A stretch of DNA of 64,000 nt. Origin: Mycobacterium paraense. Its GTDB lineage: Bacteria; Actinomycetota; Actinomycetes; Mycobacteriales; Mycobacteriaceae. The DNA lies in the NCBI RefSeq assembly GCF_002101815.1, contig NZ_LQPM01000044.1, positions 24,755-88,754 of the forward strand, in the 5' to 3' direction. The notes under the pieces were generated by a model that was not told the origin of the DNA, ran no database searches, and saw only the letters and a list, made by a program, of their open reading frames with translations. A program made the position numbers and the translations under genes. Below are positions 51,690 through 62,182 of this stretch, one piece after another (within the stretch, counting starts at the first letter, position 1; the number at the start of each line of letters is the position of its first letter).

Positions 51690-51741
51690 GGAACGCAGTA
51701 TGCCCGCTGGGCCGCATCGCACGCCCGGTAGAAAAGAAGCC

Positions 51742-52155
51742 ATGACGCAACTGTGGGTCGAACGCACGGGATCGCGCCGCTACACCGGGTACAGCTCGCG
51801 CGGGGCGCAGGTGCTCGTGGGCTCCGAGGACGTCGAGGGCGTGTTCACCCCGGGCGAGCTGCTCAAGATCGCGCTGGCCGCGTGCAGCGGCATGTCCACC
51901 GACGAGCCGCTGGCCCGCCGGCTGGGCGACGACTACCAGGCGGTGATCAGGGTGTCCGGGCCGGCCGACCGCGAGCAGGAGCGCTATCCGCTGCTCGAGG
52001 AGACGCTCGAGCTCGACCTGTCCGGGCTCTCCGACGAGGAGAAGCAGCGCGTGCTGGTCGTCGCCAACCGGGCCGTCGACCTGGTCTGCACCGTCGGGCG
52101 CACGCTCGAGTCCGGCACGACCGTCAACTTCGAGATCGCCGATGTCGGATCCTGA
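51742..52155 (+). CDS. OsmC/Ohr-family protein (Rv2923c-like)
   Basis: A 137-residue OsmC-fold protein. The two reactive cysteines typical of peroxide-reducing OsmC/Ohr enzymes are in IALAACSGMSTDE and RAVDLVCTVGRTLE. The substrate would be organic hydroperoxides. It starts 52 bp from the divergent PIG-L-like gene and overlaps acyP by 14 bp. It stands in front of acyP-smc as in H37Rv. Confidence 0.9.
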   Translation: MTQLWVERTGSRRYTGYSSRGAQVLVGSEDVEGVFTPGELLKIALAACSGMSTDEPLARRLGDDYQAVIRVSGPADREQERYPLLEETLELDLSGLSDEEKQRVLVVANRAVDLVCTVGRTLESGTTVNFEIADVGS

Positions 52156-52435
52156 CGTCCGGCTGACCGCCTGGGTGCACGGCGCCGTCCAGGGGGTCGG
52201 TTTCCGGTGGTGGACCCGCTCGCGGGCGCTGGAGCTCGGCCTCACCGGGTACGCGGCCAACCAGGCCGACGGCCGGGTGCTGGTGGTGGCCCAGGGGCCG
52301 CGCGCGGCCGGCGAGAAACTCCTGCAGCTGCTGCAGGGCGAGGCGGCGTGGCCGGCCAGGCCGGGACGCGTCGACAAGGTGGTCGCCGACTGGTCGGAAC
52401 CGCACGAGCGGTTCGCCGGTTTCGTCGAGCGCTGA
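52142..52435 (+). CDS. acyP: Acylphosphatase
   Basis: A 97-residue small acylphosphatase that hydrolyses carboxyl-phosphate bonds. The catalytic Arg is in HGAVQGVGFRWWTRSRAL and the catalytic Asn in TGYAANQADGRV. It overlaps the OsmC-like gene by 14 bp and sits 120 bp before smc. The physiological substrate in mycobacteria is not known. Confidence 0.94.
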   Translation: MSDPDVRLTAWVHGAVQGVGFRWWTRSRALELGLTGYAANQADGRVLVVAQGPRAAGEKLLQLLQGEAAWPARPGRVDKVVADWSEPHERFAGFVER

Positions 52436-52468
52436 CGTGACTGCTGTGGCCAATGTGGCCAGTGCGCG

Positions 52469-52485
52469 GAGTGTGAACGGAAGGC
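52469..52485 (+). repeat. GTGTG...GGC intergenic repeat upstream of smc
   Basis: GAGTGTGAACGGAAGGC is one copy of the intergenic repeat, in the 120-bp acyP-smc gap. The gap also holds CCGCGACACCCCGCGG, a short GC-rich inverted repeat. Confidence 0.5.
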
Positions 52486-52555
52486 AAATTTCGGGCGGCC
52501 GCGACACCCCGCGGTGAGCAAGGCGCGGGCAATTTGAGCGGTAGTCTGGCTCGCC

Positions 52556-55500
52556 GTGTACCTCAAGAGTCTGACGCTGAAGGGCTTCAAGTCCTTCGCT
52601 TCGCCGACGACTCTGCGCTTCGAACCGGGCATCACCGCGGTCGTCGGCCCCAACGGCTCGGGCAAGTCGAACGTCGTCGACGCCCTGGCCTGGGTGATGG
52701 GGGAGCAGGGCGCCAAGACGCTGCGCGGCGGGAAGATGGAGGACGTCATCTTCGCCGGCACCTCGTCGCGGGCGCCGCTGGGCCGCGCCGAGGTCACGGT
52801 CACCATCGACAACTCCGACAACGCGCTGCCCATCGAGTACTCCGAGGTCTCGATCACGCGGCGGATGTTCCGCGACGGCGCCAGCGAATACGAAATCAAC
52901 GGCAGCAGTTGCCGTTTGATGGACGTCCAGGAGCTGCTGAGCGACTCCGGGATCGGCCGCGAGATGCACGTCATCGTCGGTCAGGGCAAGCTCGACGAGA
53001 TCCTGCAGTCGCGGCCCGAGGATCGCCGCGCGTTCATCGAAGAGGCCGCGGGCGTGCTCAAGCACCGCAAGCGCAAGGAGAAGGCGCTGCGCAAGCTCGA
53101 CGCGATGCAGGCGAACCTGGCGCGGCTGTCCGACCTGACCACCGAGCTGCGCCGCCAGCTCAAGCCGCTGGGCCGCCAGGCCGAGGTGGCCCGTCGCGCG
53201 CAGACCATCCAGGCCGACCTGCGCGACGCCCGGTTGCGGCTGGCCGCCGACGACCTGGTCAGCCGCAAGACTGAGCGCGACGCGATCTTCGAGGCCGAGG
53301 CCCTCATGCGCCGCGACCACGACGAGGCCGCCGCCCGCCTCGCGGTGGCCTCCGAGGAGCTCACCGCGCACGAGACCGCGCTCGCCGAGCTGTCGGTCCG
53401 CGCCGAGTCGGTCCAGCACACCTGGTTCGGGCTGTCCGCGCTGGCCGAGCGGGTCGGCGCCACGGTGCGCATCGCCAGCGAACGCGCCCAGCACCTGGAC
53501 ATCGAGCCGGTGGCGACGGGCGACACCGACCCCGACGCGCTGGAAGCCGAGGCCCAGCAGGTCGAGGTGACCGAGCAGCGGCTGCTGGCCGAGCTGGCCG
53601 GCGCGCGAACCCGCCTGGACACCGCGCGCGCCGAACTTGCCGAGCGCGAGCGCGAGGCCGCCGAGGCCGACCGGGCCCACCTGGCGGCGGTGCGGGCCGA
53701 GGCCGACCGGCGCGAGGGCCTGGCGCGGCTCGCCGGCCAGGTGGAGACCATGCGGGCGCGCGTCGAATCGATCGACGACAGCGTCGCGCGGCTGTCCGAA
53801 CGCATCGAACAGGCCGCCAACCGCGCCCAGCAGACCCGGGCCGAATTCGAGACCGTGCAGGCCCGCGTCGGCGAGCTCGACCAGGGCGAGGTGGGCCTCG
53901 ACGAGCACCACGAGCGGACCGTCGCCGCGCTGCGGCTGGCCGACGAACGCGTCGCCGAACTGCAGGCCGCCGAGCGCGGCGCCGAACGGGAGGTGGCCTC
54001 GCTGCGCGCCCGCATCGACGCGCTCTCGGTGGGGCTGGAGCGCAAGGACGGCGCGGCGTGGCTCACGGAAAACCTCTCCGGCACAGGGCTTTTCGGCCCG
54101 ATCGCCAAGCTGGTGCGGGTCCGGTCCGGCTACGAGGCGGCCCTGGCCGCGGTGCTCGGCTCGGCTGCCGACGCGCTGGCCGCGGAAAGCTTCGGCGCGG
54201 CTCGTTCGGCGGTCGCCGCCCTCAAGCAGGCCGACGCCGGCCGCGCGGCCCTGGTGCTGGGCGACTGGCCCGCCGAGCAACCCGGGCCCACGGCCGACCT
54301 GCCCGACGGGGCCGTGTGGGCCCTCGACCTGGTCGAGGCGCCCGCGCGGCTGCGCGGGGCGATGACCGCCATGTTGTCGGGCGTCGCCGTGGTGAACGCG
54401 CTCGGCGACGCGCTGGACCTGGTGGCGGCCCGCCCGCAGCTGCGCGCGGTGACGCTCGACGGCGACCTGGTGGGCGCCGGCTGGGTGAGCGGCGGCTCGG
54501 ACCGCAAGCTGTCCACGCTGGAGCTCACCTCGGAAATCGACAAGGCCGGGGCCGAGCTGGCCGCCGCCGAGGCGCAGGTGGCACAGCTGACCGCGGCGTT
54601 GTCGGGCGCGCTGACCGAGCAGATTGCCCGCCAGGATTCCGCCGAGCAGGCGCTGGCCGCCCTCAACGAGTCCGACACCGCGATCTCGGCGATGTACGAG
54701 CAGCTGGGCCGCCTCGGGCAGGAGGCCCGCGCCGCCGAGGAGGAGTGGAGCGGGCTGCTGCGCCAGCGCGCGGAGCTGGAAGCGGGGCGCGCGCAGACCG
54801 TCGAAGAAGTCACCGGGCTGGAGACCCGGCTGCGCAACGCCCAGGAGACCCAGCACGTGCAGGCGGCGGAACCCGTCGACCGGCACCAGATCGCCGCGGC
54901 CGCCGAGCACGCCCGCGGCGTCGAGGTGGAGGCCCGGCTGGCGGTGCGGACGGCGGAGGAGCGCGCCAACGCGGTGCGCGGGCGGGCGGATTCGCTGCGC
55001 AGGGCGGCGGCCGCCGAGCGTGAAGCGCGGCTGCGGGCCCAGCAGGCGCGCGAGGCCCGGCTGCGCGCGGCCGCCGTGGCCGCCGCGGTGGCCGATGCCG
55101 GGCGGCTGCTGGCCGAGCGGTTGGACCGGGTGGTGGCCGCGGCGTCGGGAATCCGCGACGCGCTGGTCGCCGAACGCCAGGAACGGTCCGCGGCGATGGC
55201 GGCGGTCCGCGACGAGGTGCACGCGCTGGGCGCGCGGGTGGCGCAGCTGACCGATTCGCTGCACCGCGACGAGGTGGCCAACGCCCAGGCGGCGATGCGC
55301 ATCGAGCAGCTCGAGCAGATGGTGCTCGAGCAGTTCGGCATGGCCCCGGCCGACCTGATCGCCGAGTACGGCCCGGACGTCGCGCTGCCGCCGACCGAGC
55401 TCGAAATGGCCGAGTTCGAGCAGGCCCGGGAGCGCGGCGAGCAGGTGTTCGCGCCCGCCCCGATTCCCTATGACCGGCCCACCCAGGAGCGTCGGGCCAA

Positions 55501-56155
55501 GCGCGCCGAGCGCGAGCTGGCCGAGCTGGGCAGGGTCAACCCGCTGGCGCTCGAAGAGTTTGCCGCCCTCGAGGAGCGCTACAACTTCCTGTCCACCCAG
55601 CTCGAGGACGTCAGGGCCGCCCGCAAGGACCTGCTCGACGTCATCGCCGACGTCGACGCGCGGATCCTGCAGGTGTTCAGCGACGCCTTCACCGACGTCG
55701 AACGCGAATTCCGGGAAGTCTTCACCGTGCTGTTCCCGGGTGGCGAGGGCCGGCTGCGGCTGACCGACCCCAACGACATGCTCACCACCGGCATCGAGGT
55801 CGAGGCGCGCCCGCCCGGCAAGAAGATCACCCGGCTGTCTTTGCTGTCCGGCGGCGAGAAGGCGCTGACGGCGGTGGCGATGCTGGTGGCGATCTTCCGC
55901 GCCCGCCCGTCGCCCTTCTACATCATGGACGAGGTGGAGGCCGCCCTCGACGACACGAACCTGCGCCGCCTGATCAGCCTGTTCGAACTGCTGCGGGCAC
56001 GCTCGCAGATCATCATCATCACCCACCAGAAGCCGACCATGGAGGTCGCCGACGCGCTGTACGGCGTGACCATGCAGGGCGACGGCATCACCGCGGTGAT
56101 CTCGCAGCGGATGCGCGGCCAGCAGGTGGAGCAGCTGGTCTCGAGCTCCAACTAG
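52556..56155 (+). CDS. smc: Chromosome segregation SMC ATPase
   Basis: A 1199-residue SMC, the condensin-like motor of chromosome organisation. The Walker A motif VGPNGSGKSNVVDALAWVMG is at about residues 30-50. The long coiled coils (about 165-500 and 650-1010) flank a hinge (about 505-640, with ENLSGTGLFGPIAKLV and VRSGYEAALAAVLGSAADAL). The C-terminal head has the ABC signature LSGGEKALTAVAMLVAIFRA and Walker B FYIMDEVEAALDDTNLRRL. GTG 52556 gives the family N terminus (YLKSLTLKGFKSFA). ftsY follows after 175 bp. Confidence 0.97.
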   Translation: MYLKSLTLKGFKSFASPTTLRFEPGITAVVGPNGSGKSNVVDALAWVMGEQGAKTLRGGKMEDVIFAGTSSRAPLGRAEVTVTIDNSDNALPIEYSEVSITRRMFRDGASEYEINGSSCRLMDVQELLSDSGIGREMHVIVGQGKLDEILQSRPEDRRAFIEEAAGVLKHRKRKEKALRKLDAMQANLARLSDLTTELRRQLKPLGRQAEVARRAQTIQADLRDARLRLAADDLVSRKTERDAIFEAEALMRRDHDEAAARLAVASEELTAHETALAELSVRAESVQHTWFGLSALAERVGATVRIASERAQHLDIEPVATGDTDPDALEAEAQQVEVTEQRLLAELAGARTRLDTARAELAEREREAAEADRAHLAAVRAEADRREGLARLAGQVETMRARVESIDDSVARLSERIEQAANRAQQTRAEFETVQARVGELDQGEVGLDEHHERTVAALRLADERVAELQAAERGAEREVASLRARIDALSVGLERKDGAAWLTENLSGTGLFGPIAKLVRVRSGYEAALAAVLGSAADALAAESFGAARSAVAALKQADAGRAALVLGDWPAEQPGPTADLPDGAVWALDLVEAPARLRGAMTAMLSGVAVVNALGDALDLVAARPQLRAVTLDGDLVGAGWVSGGSDRKLSTLELTSEIDKAGAELAAAEAQVAQLTAALSGALTEQIARQDSAEQALAALNESDTAISAMYEQLGRLGQEARAAEEEWSGLLRQRAELEAGRAQTVEEVTGLETRLRNAQETQHVQAAEPVDRHQIAAAAEHARGVEVEARLAVRTAEERANAVRGRADSLRRAAAAEREARLRAQQAREARLRAAAVAAAVADAGRLLAERLDRVVAAASGIRDALVAERQERSAAMAAVRDEVHALGARVAQLTDSLHRDEVANAQAAMRIEQLEQMVLEQFGMAPADLIAEYGPDVALPPTELEMAEFEQARERGEQVFAPAPIPYDRPTQERRAKRAERELAELGRVNPLALEEFAALEERYNFLSTQLEDVRAARKDLLDVIADVDARILQVFSDAFTDVEREFREVFTVLFPGGEGRLRLTDPNDMLTTGIEVEARPPGKKITRLSLLSGGEKALTAVAMLVAIFRARPSPFYIMDEVEAALDDTNLRRLISLFELLRARSQIIIITHQKPTMEVADALYGVTMQGDGITAVISQRMRGQQVEQLVSSSN

Positions 56156-56170
56156 GGCTCGACAACGCTC

Positions 56171-56279
56171 CAGTGTGAACTGGCGGCTTTCAGCGTGCAC
56201 TGAGGGCGCGATTTCGGCGATTTTTCCGCCGAGGATGCACACCCGAAGCCCTGGCGACACACGCGACGCCAAGGACACA
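56171..56279. repeat. GTGTG...GGC repeat cluster between smc and ftsY
   Basis: CAGTGTGAACTGGCGGC (56171-56187) and AGCGTGCACTGAGGGC (from 56192) are direct copies. Inverted relatives follow, ending ATGCACACCCGAAGCCCT and GACACACGCGACGCC. TCGGCGATTTTTCCGCCGA in the centre forms a small hairpin. The cluster nearly fills the smc-ftsY gap. Confidence 0.55.
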
Positions 56280-56330
56280 GGCCAATGCCCCATGAGCGCT
56301 GGGTGATCCGCGGCTGGAAGGATTGTCAGC

Positions 56331-57641
56331 GTGTCACAAGGTCTTTGGATCGCCGTCGCGGTCGTCGCAGCCCTGCTTGTCATCGCCGCGCTGGTCGCAG
56401 GCCTGGTGCGCTACCGCCGCCGGCGGATCAGCCTGGCCCGGCCCGAGCCCGGCGCGCTCGACCGCTCCGGGGGGTACACGGCGTCGTCGGGGATCACCTT
56501 CAGCCAGTCCACACCGACGATCGACACCGGCGGGCTGCCCGCGGTAGGCGACGACGCCACCATTCCCCGCGACGCCCCCAAGCGCACCATCTCCGACGTC
56601 GCATTGCCGGAACCCGAGACGCGCGAGGCCGAGCCGCCGCCGCCGCCCGAGGCCCCGCCGGAGGCCGCGCCCGAGGCCCCGCCGGAGGCCGGGCCCGAGG
56701 CCGCCGAGATCGAGGCCATCGCCCCGCCCGAAGGCCGGCTGGAGCGGCTCCGCGGCCGGCTCGCCCGGTCGCAGAACGCTCTCGGGCGCAGCGTGCTGGG
56801 CCTGATCGGCGGCGGCGACCTCGACGAGGAATCCTGGCAGGACGTCGAGGACACCCTGCTGGTCGCCGACCTGGGCCCGGTGGTCACCGAATCGGTGATC
56901 TCGCAGCTGCGCAGCAGGCTGGCCAGCGGCAACGTGCGCACCGAGGCCGACGCCAAGGCGGTGCTGCGCGACGTCCTGATCAACGAGCTGCACCCCGACA
57001 TGGACCGCTCGATCCGCGCGCTGCCGCACGCCGACCACCCGTCGGTGCTGCTGATCGTCGGCGTGAACGGCACCGGGAAAACCACCACCGTCGGCAAGCT
57101 GGCGCGGGTGCTGGTGGCCGACGGTCGGCGCGTCGTGCTCGGCGCGGCCGACACCTTCCGGGCCGCGGCCGCCGATCAGCTGCAGACCTGGGCCTCCCGG
57201 GTGGGCGCGGAGGTGGTGCGCGGGGCCGAAGGCGCCGACCCGGCGTCGGTGGCGTTCGACGCCGTCGACAAGGGCATCGCCGCCGGCGCCGACGTCGTGG
57301 TCGTCGACACCGCCGGGCGCCTGCACACCAAGGTCGGGCTGATGGACGAGCTCGACAAGGTTAAGCGGGTGATAACCCGGCGCGCGGCCGTCGACGAGGT
57401 GTTGCTGGTGCTCGACGCCACCATCGGGCAGAACGGGCTGGCACAGGCCCGGGTGTTCGCCGACGTCGTCGACATCACCGGCGCGGTGCTCACCAAGCTG
57501 GACGGAACGGCCAAGGGCGGCATCGTTTTCCGCGTCCAGCAGGAGCTGGGGGTGCCAGTGAAGCTGGTCGGGCTCGGCGAAGGCCCCGACGATCTCGCGC
57601 CCTTCGAACCCGCCGCTTTCGTGGACGCCCTGCTCGGCTGA
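56331..57641 (+). CDS. ftsY: Signal recognition particle receptor FtsY
   Basis: A 436-residue SRP receptor GTPase. It starts (GTG) with a hydrophobic stretch GLWIAVAVVAALLVIAALVAGLV that can anchor it in the membrane, then an acidic, Pro/Ala/Glu-rich linker (about 95-130). The NG domain follows: P-loop GVNGTGKTTTVGKLARVLVA, GAADTFRAAAADQLQTW, VVVVDTAGRLHTKVGLM and TKLDGTAKGG. The C terminus is GVPVKLVGLGEGPDDLAPFE. It docks ribosome-SRP complexes at the Sec translocon. The order smc-ftsY is standard. Confidence 0.97.
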   Translation: MSQGLWIAVAVVAALLVIAALVAGLVRYRRRRISLARPEPGALDRSGGYTASSGITFSQSTPTIDTGGLPAVGDDATIPRDAPKRTISDVALPEPETREAEPPPPPEAPPEAAPEAPPEAGPEAAEIEAIAPPEGRLERLRGRLARSQNALGRSVLGLIGGGDLDEESWQDVEDTLLVADLGPVVTESVISQLRSRLASGNVRTEADAKAVLRDVLINELHPDMDRSIRALPHADHPSVLLIVGVNGTGKTTTVGKLARVLVADGRRVVLGAADTFRAAAADQLQTWASRVGAEVVRGAEGADPASVAFDAVDKGIAAGADVVVVDTAGRLHTKVGLMDELDKVKRVITRRAAVDEVLLVLDATIGQNGLAQARVFADVVDITGAVLTKLDGTAKGGIVFRVQQELGVPVKLVGLGEGPDDLAPFEPAAFVDALLG

Positions 57642-57666
57642 AAGCCCTTACACGGCGCGCGCGACG

Positions 57667-57704
57667 TTAATAACGCCGAAACATGGCGGCCCCATTGCCG
57701 AAAC
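57667..57704 (+). promoter_or_regulatory. Candidate GlnR box upstream of amt
   Basis: Four 5-bp blocks at exact 6-bp intervals match the GlnR box layout (a1-n6-b1-n6-a2-n6-b2): TTAAT (57667), GAAAC (57678), GCCCC (57689, weak), GAAAC (57700). The two GAAAC b-sites are 22 bp apart. The amt-glnB-glnD operon is a known GlnR target in mycobacteria. Confidence 0.55.
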
Positions 57705-57781
57705 AACCATTGAGCATGGTTCTCGCAGGCCACAGGCAGCTGCCTGTCGGGCCTGCTCATGCCGACCGGAGGTGAAAGCGA

Positions 57782-59214
<1,433 letters not shown>

Positions 59215-59218
<4 letters not shown>

Positions 59219-59553
59219 AGCTAGTCACGGCGATCGTGAAGCCATTCACCCTCGATGACGTCAAGACCGCCCTCGAGGAGGCCGGTGTCCTGGGGATGAC
59301 GGTCAGCGAAATCCAGGGCTATGGCCGGCAGAAGGGCCACACCGAGGTTTACCGCGGTGCCGAGTACTCGGTCGACTTCGTGCCCAAGGTGCGGATCGAG
59401 GTCGTCGTCGACGACTCCATCGTCGACAAGGTCGTGGACAGCATCGTCCGGGCCGCCCGCACCGGCAAGATCGGTGACGGCAAGGTCTGGGTGAGCCCCG
59501 TGGAAACCATTGTGCGGGTGCGCACGGGTGAACGCGGAACCGATGCCCTCTGA
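59215..59553 (+). CDS. glnB: Nitrogen regulatory protein PII
   Basis: A 112-residue PII. The T-loop YGRQKGHTEVYRGAEYSVDF carries Tyr51, the residue adenylylated in actinobacteria by GlnD. The B-loop is TGKIGDGKVWV, and the C-loop RVRTGERG is intact. PII senses 2-oxoglutarate and ATP/ADP and regulates Amt. Linkage to amt makes it GlnK-like. glnD follows after 45 bp. Confidence 0.97.
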
Positions 59554-59598
59554 CCCCAGCCGCAGATTGTTGATCCAGGCCGGACGGGCCGGGAGGGT

Positions 59599-62034
59599 AT
59601 GAAACAGGACCCACCCGACCCGTCCGGGTCATCTGGAACAGAAAACGCCTGCGCGGCAAGCGATTTGGCCGCTGCGCGGCGTCAGCTGCTGGCGGACGGC
59701 TCCGCGCTGCACGCGGCCGAGCTGCGACACGCGTGGCTGGATCTGCACGAGTCGTGGCTGACCGCCAAGGCCGATGAGATCGGGATCGCCGACGGCAGCG
59801 GCTTCGCGATCGTCGGCATCGGCGGACTGGGCCGCCATGAGCTGCTGCCGTATTCCGATCTGGACCTCATGCTGCTGCACGACGACAAGCCGGCCGAGGT
59901 GCTGCAGGGCGTCGCCGACAAGCTGTGGTATCCGTTGTGGGACGCCAACGTTCGGCTCGACCACAGCGTGCGCACCGTCTCCGGGGCGCTCGGCGTCGCC
60001 AACGCCGACATGATCGCCGCGCTGGGCATGCTGGACGCCCGCCACATTGCCGGCGACGCGCGACTGTCCGAGGAATTGATCGCCGGCGCAAGAAGGCAGT
60101 GGCGCAGCGCAATTCGCTCCCGGATGGACGAACTCGTCGAGATCACGCAGGCCCGCTGGGCGCGCTGCGGCCGGATCGCCCAGCGCGCCGAGCCGGACCT
60201 CAAGTCGGGCCGCGGCGGCCTTCGCGACGTGCAACTGCTCGACGCGCTGGGGGTGGCCCAGCTCATCGACCGCCACGGCATGGCCCGCCCGGAATCACCG
60301 GGGGGTTCGCTCGACGATGCCTACCTGACGCTGCTCGACGTGCGCACCGAGCTGCACCGGGTGTCCGGGCGCGGCCGCGATCAGCTGCTGGCCCAGTACG
60401 CCGACGAGATCAGCGCCGCGTTGCACATCGGGGACCGATTCGACTTGGCGCGCAAGCTTTCCGGGGCCGGCCGCACCATCGCCTACCACGCCGAAACGGG
60501 ATTGCGGACCGCCGAAAACGCCTTGCCGCGGCGGGGCGTGTCGGCGCTCGTCCGGCGGCCCAAGCGGCGACCCCTGGACGAGGGCGTGGTCGAGTACGCC
60601 GGGGAGATCGTGCTCGCCCGCGACGCCTCGCCCGACACCGACGCCGGGCTGGTGCTGCGGGTGGCCGCCGCGTCGGCCGACACCGGCGTGCCCATCGGCG
60701 CCGCCACGCTGAGCCGTCTGGCCGCCGCCGCGCCCGAGATGCCCACGCCCTGGCCGCGCGAGGCGCTGGACGATCTGCTCGTCGTGCTCTCCGCCGGACC
60801 CACCGCGGTGGCGACCGTCGAGGCGCTCGACCGCACCGGGTTGTGGGAGCGGTTGCTTCCGGAGTGGGCCGCGATCCGGGACCTGCCGCCCCGCGACGTC
60901 GCGCACAAGTGGACGGTGGACCGCCACGTCGTCGAGACCGCCGTCAACGCGGCCCCGCTGGCCACCCGCGTGGCCAGGCCCGACCTGCTGGCGCTGGGCG
61001 CGCTGCTGCACGACATCGGCAAGGGCAGGGGAGTCGACCACAGCGTGCTCGGCGCCGAGATGGCCATCGAGATGGCGGCCAGGCTCGGGGTGGCGCCCCA
61101 AGACGCCGAGCTGCTGTCCAAGCTGGTCCGCCACCACCTGCTGCTGCCGGTGGTGGCCACCCGCAGCGACCTCAACGACCCCAAGACCATCGAGGGGGTG
61201 TCGGAGGCCCTGGGCGGCGATCCGCTGTTGCTCGACGTGCTGTCCGCGCTGACCGAGGCGGACTCGAAGGCGACCGGCCCGGGCGTGTGGAGCGACTGGA
61301 AGGCGTCCCTGATCGAGGACCTGGTGCGCCGCTGCCGGCTGGTGATGGCCGGTGAGCCGCTGCCGCAGGCGCAACCGACTGCGCCGCAATACCTTTCGCT
61401 GGCCGCCGACCACGGGGTGCACGTCGAGATCGAGGCCGCGGGTGGCGAGCGCCTCAACGTGGTGATGATCGCGCCGGACCAGCGCGGGCTCGTGTCGAAT
61501 GCCGCCGCGGTGCTCGCCCTGAACTCACTGCGCATCCATTCGGCGTCGGTCAACACTCACGAGGGCGCGGCGATTACCGTGTTCGTGGTGTCGCCGCTGT
61601 TCGGTGCGCCGCCCGAAGCGGGGCAGCTGCGCCAGCAGTTCACCAACGCGCTCAACGGCGCTGTCGACGTCATCGCCGCACTGGAGAAGCGCGACAGCGA
61701 CGTCGCCGGGGCCGCGAGCGCGCGGGCCGGCGAGGTACAGGTCGGGGTGCCCGTCACCCGGTCGACCGCCCCGCCCCGGATCGTGTGGCTCGACACCGCC
61801 GCTGAGGGCCACCTGGTGGTCGAGGTGCGCGCCATGGACCGGCCGGGCCTGCTCGCGCTGCTGGCCCGCGCGCTGGAGCGGGCGGGAGTCGACATCGGGT
61901 GGGCGAAGGTCAACACGTTCGGTTCGACGGCCGCCGATGTGTTCTGCGTGGAGGCCGCCGAGGATGCGCGCGCGGCGGTGGAGAAGCACCTGATGGTCGC
62001 GTTGGGCGGCGCGGGAGAAGTCATCGCGAGCTAG
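59599..62034 (+). CDS. glnD: PII adenylyl/uridylyltransferase GlnD
   Basis: An 811-residue bifunctional enzyme that modifies and demodifies PII according to glutamine. The nucleotidyltransferase domain contains GIGGLGRHELLPYSDLDLML (GG-x-DLD type metal site), and KSGRGGLRDVQLLDALGVAQ follows. The HD hydrolase domain has ALLHDIGKGRGVDHSVLG. Two C-terminal ACT domains bind glutamine (NVVMIAPDQRGLVSNAAAVL and VEVRAMDRPGLLALLARALE). In actinobacteria it adenylylates rather than uridylylates PII. It completes the amt-glnB-glnD operon. Confidence 0.96.
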   Translation: MKQDPPDPSGSSGTENACAASDLAAARRQLLADGSALHAAELRHAWLDLHESWLTAKADEIGIADGSGFAIVGIGGLGRHELLPYSDLDLMLLHDDKPAEVLQGVADKLWYPLWDANVRLDHSVRTVSGALGVANADMIAALGMLDARHIAGDARLSEELIAGARRQWRSAIRSRMDELVEITQARWARCGRIAQRAEPDLKSGRGGLRDVQLLDALGVAQLIDRHGMARPESPGGSLDDAYLTLLDVRTELHRVSGRGRDQLLAQYADEISAALHIGDRFDLARKLSGAGRTIAYHAETGLRTAENALPRRGVSALVRRPKRRPLDEGVVEYAGEIVLARDASPDTDAGLVLRVAAASADTGVPIGAATLSRLAAAAPEMPTPWPREALDDLLVVLSAGPTAVATVEALDRTGLWERLLPEWAAIRDLPPRDVAHKWTVDRHVVETAVNAAPLATRVARPDLLALGALLHDIGKGRGVDHSVLGAEMAIEMAARLGVAPQDAELLSKLVRHHLLLPVVATRSDLNDPKTIEGVSEALGGDPLLLDVLSALTEADSKATGPGVWSDWKASLIEDLVRRCRLVMAGEPLPQAQPTAPQYLSLAADHGVHVEIEAAGGERLNVVMIAPDQRGLVSNAAAVLALNSLRIHSASVNTHEGAAITVFVVSPLFGAPPEAGQLRQQFTNALNGAVDVIAALEKRDSDVAGAASARAGEVQVGVPVTRSTAPPRIVWLDTAAEGHLVVEVRAMDRPGLLALLARALERAGVDIGWAKVNTFGSTAADVFCVEAAEDARAAVEKHLMVALGGAGEVIAS

Positions 62035-62100
62035 TGGTGTGTCCTGACAGGTCAGCGCTTCTTCTTCGTCGATGAGAACTAGATGCCGGCGAGGCGGTGT

Positions 62101-62124
62101 CCCGTAAGGGGATCCCCGTACGGG
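62101..62124. terminator. 24-bp near-perfect palindrome after glnD
   Basis: CCCGTA and TACGGG flank GGGGATCCCC, giving a 24-base palindrome with a single mismatched pair, 67 bp after the glnD stop. It could terminate the operon or bind a dimeric protein; no T run follows. Confidence 0.4.
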
Positions 62125-62182
62125 CCTACGAGAACAATTCGTTCGGTTGCTAGGGCGACCCCTAAACCGCGCTAAGGCGGCG

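Noticed and set aside
52124..56383. 1419-codon open frame antisense to smc
   Set aside because: It mirrors the SMC coiled coils on the other strand; all SMC motifs are present on the plus strand and no ribosome site or domain supports the antisense frame.
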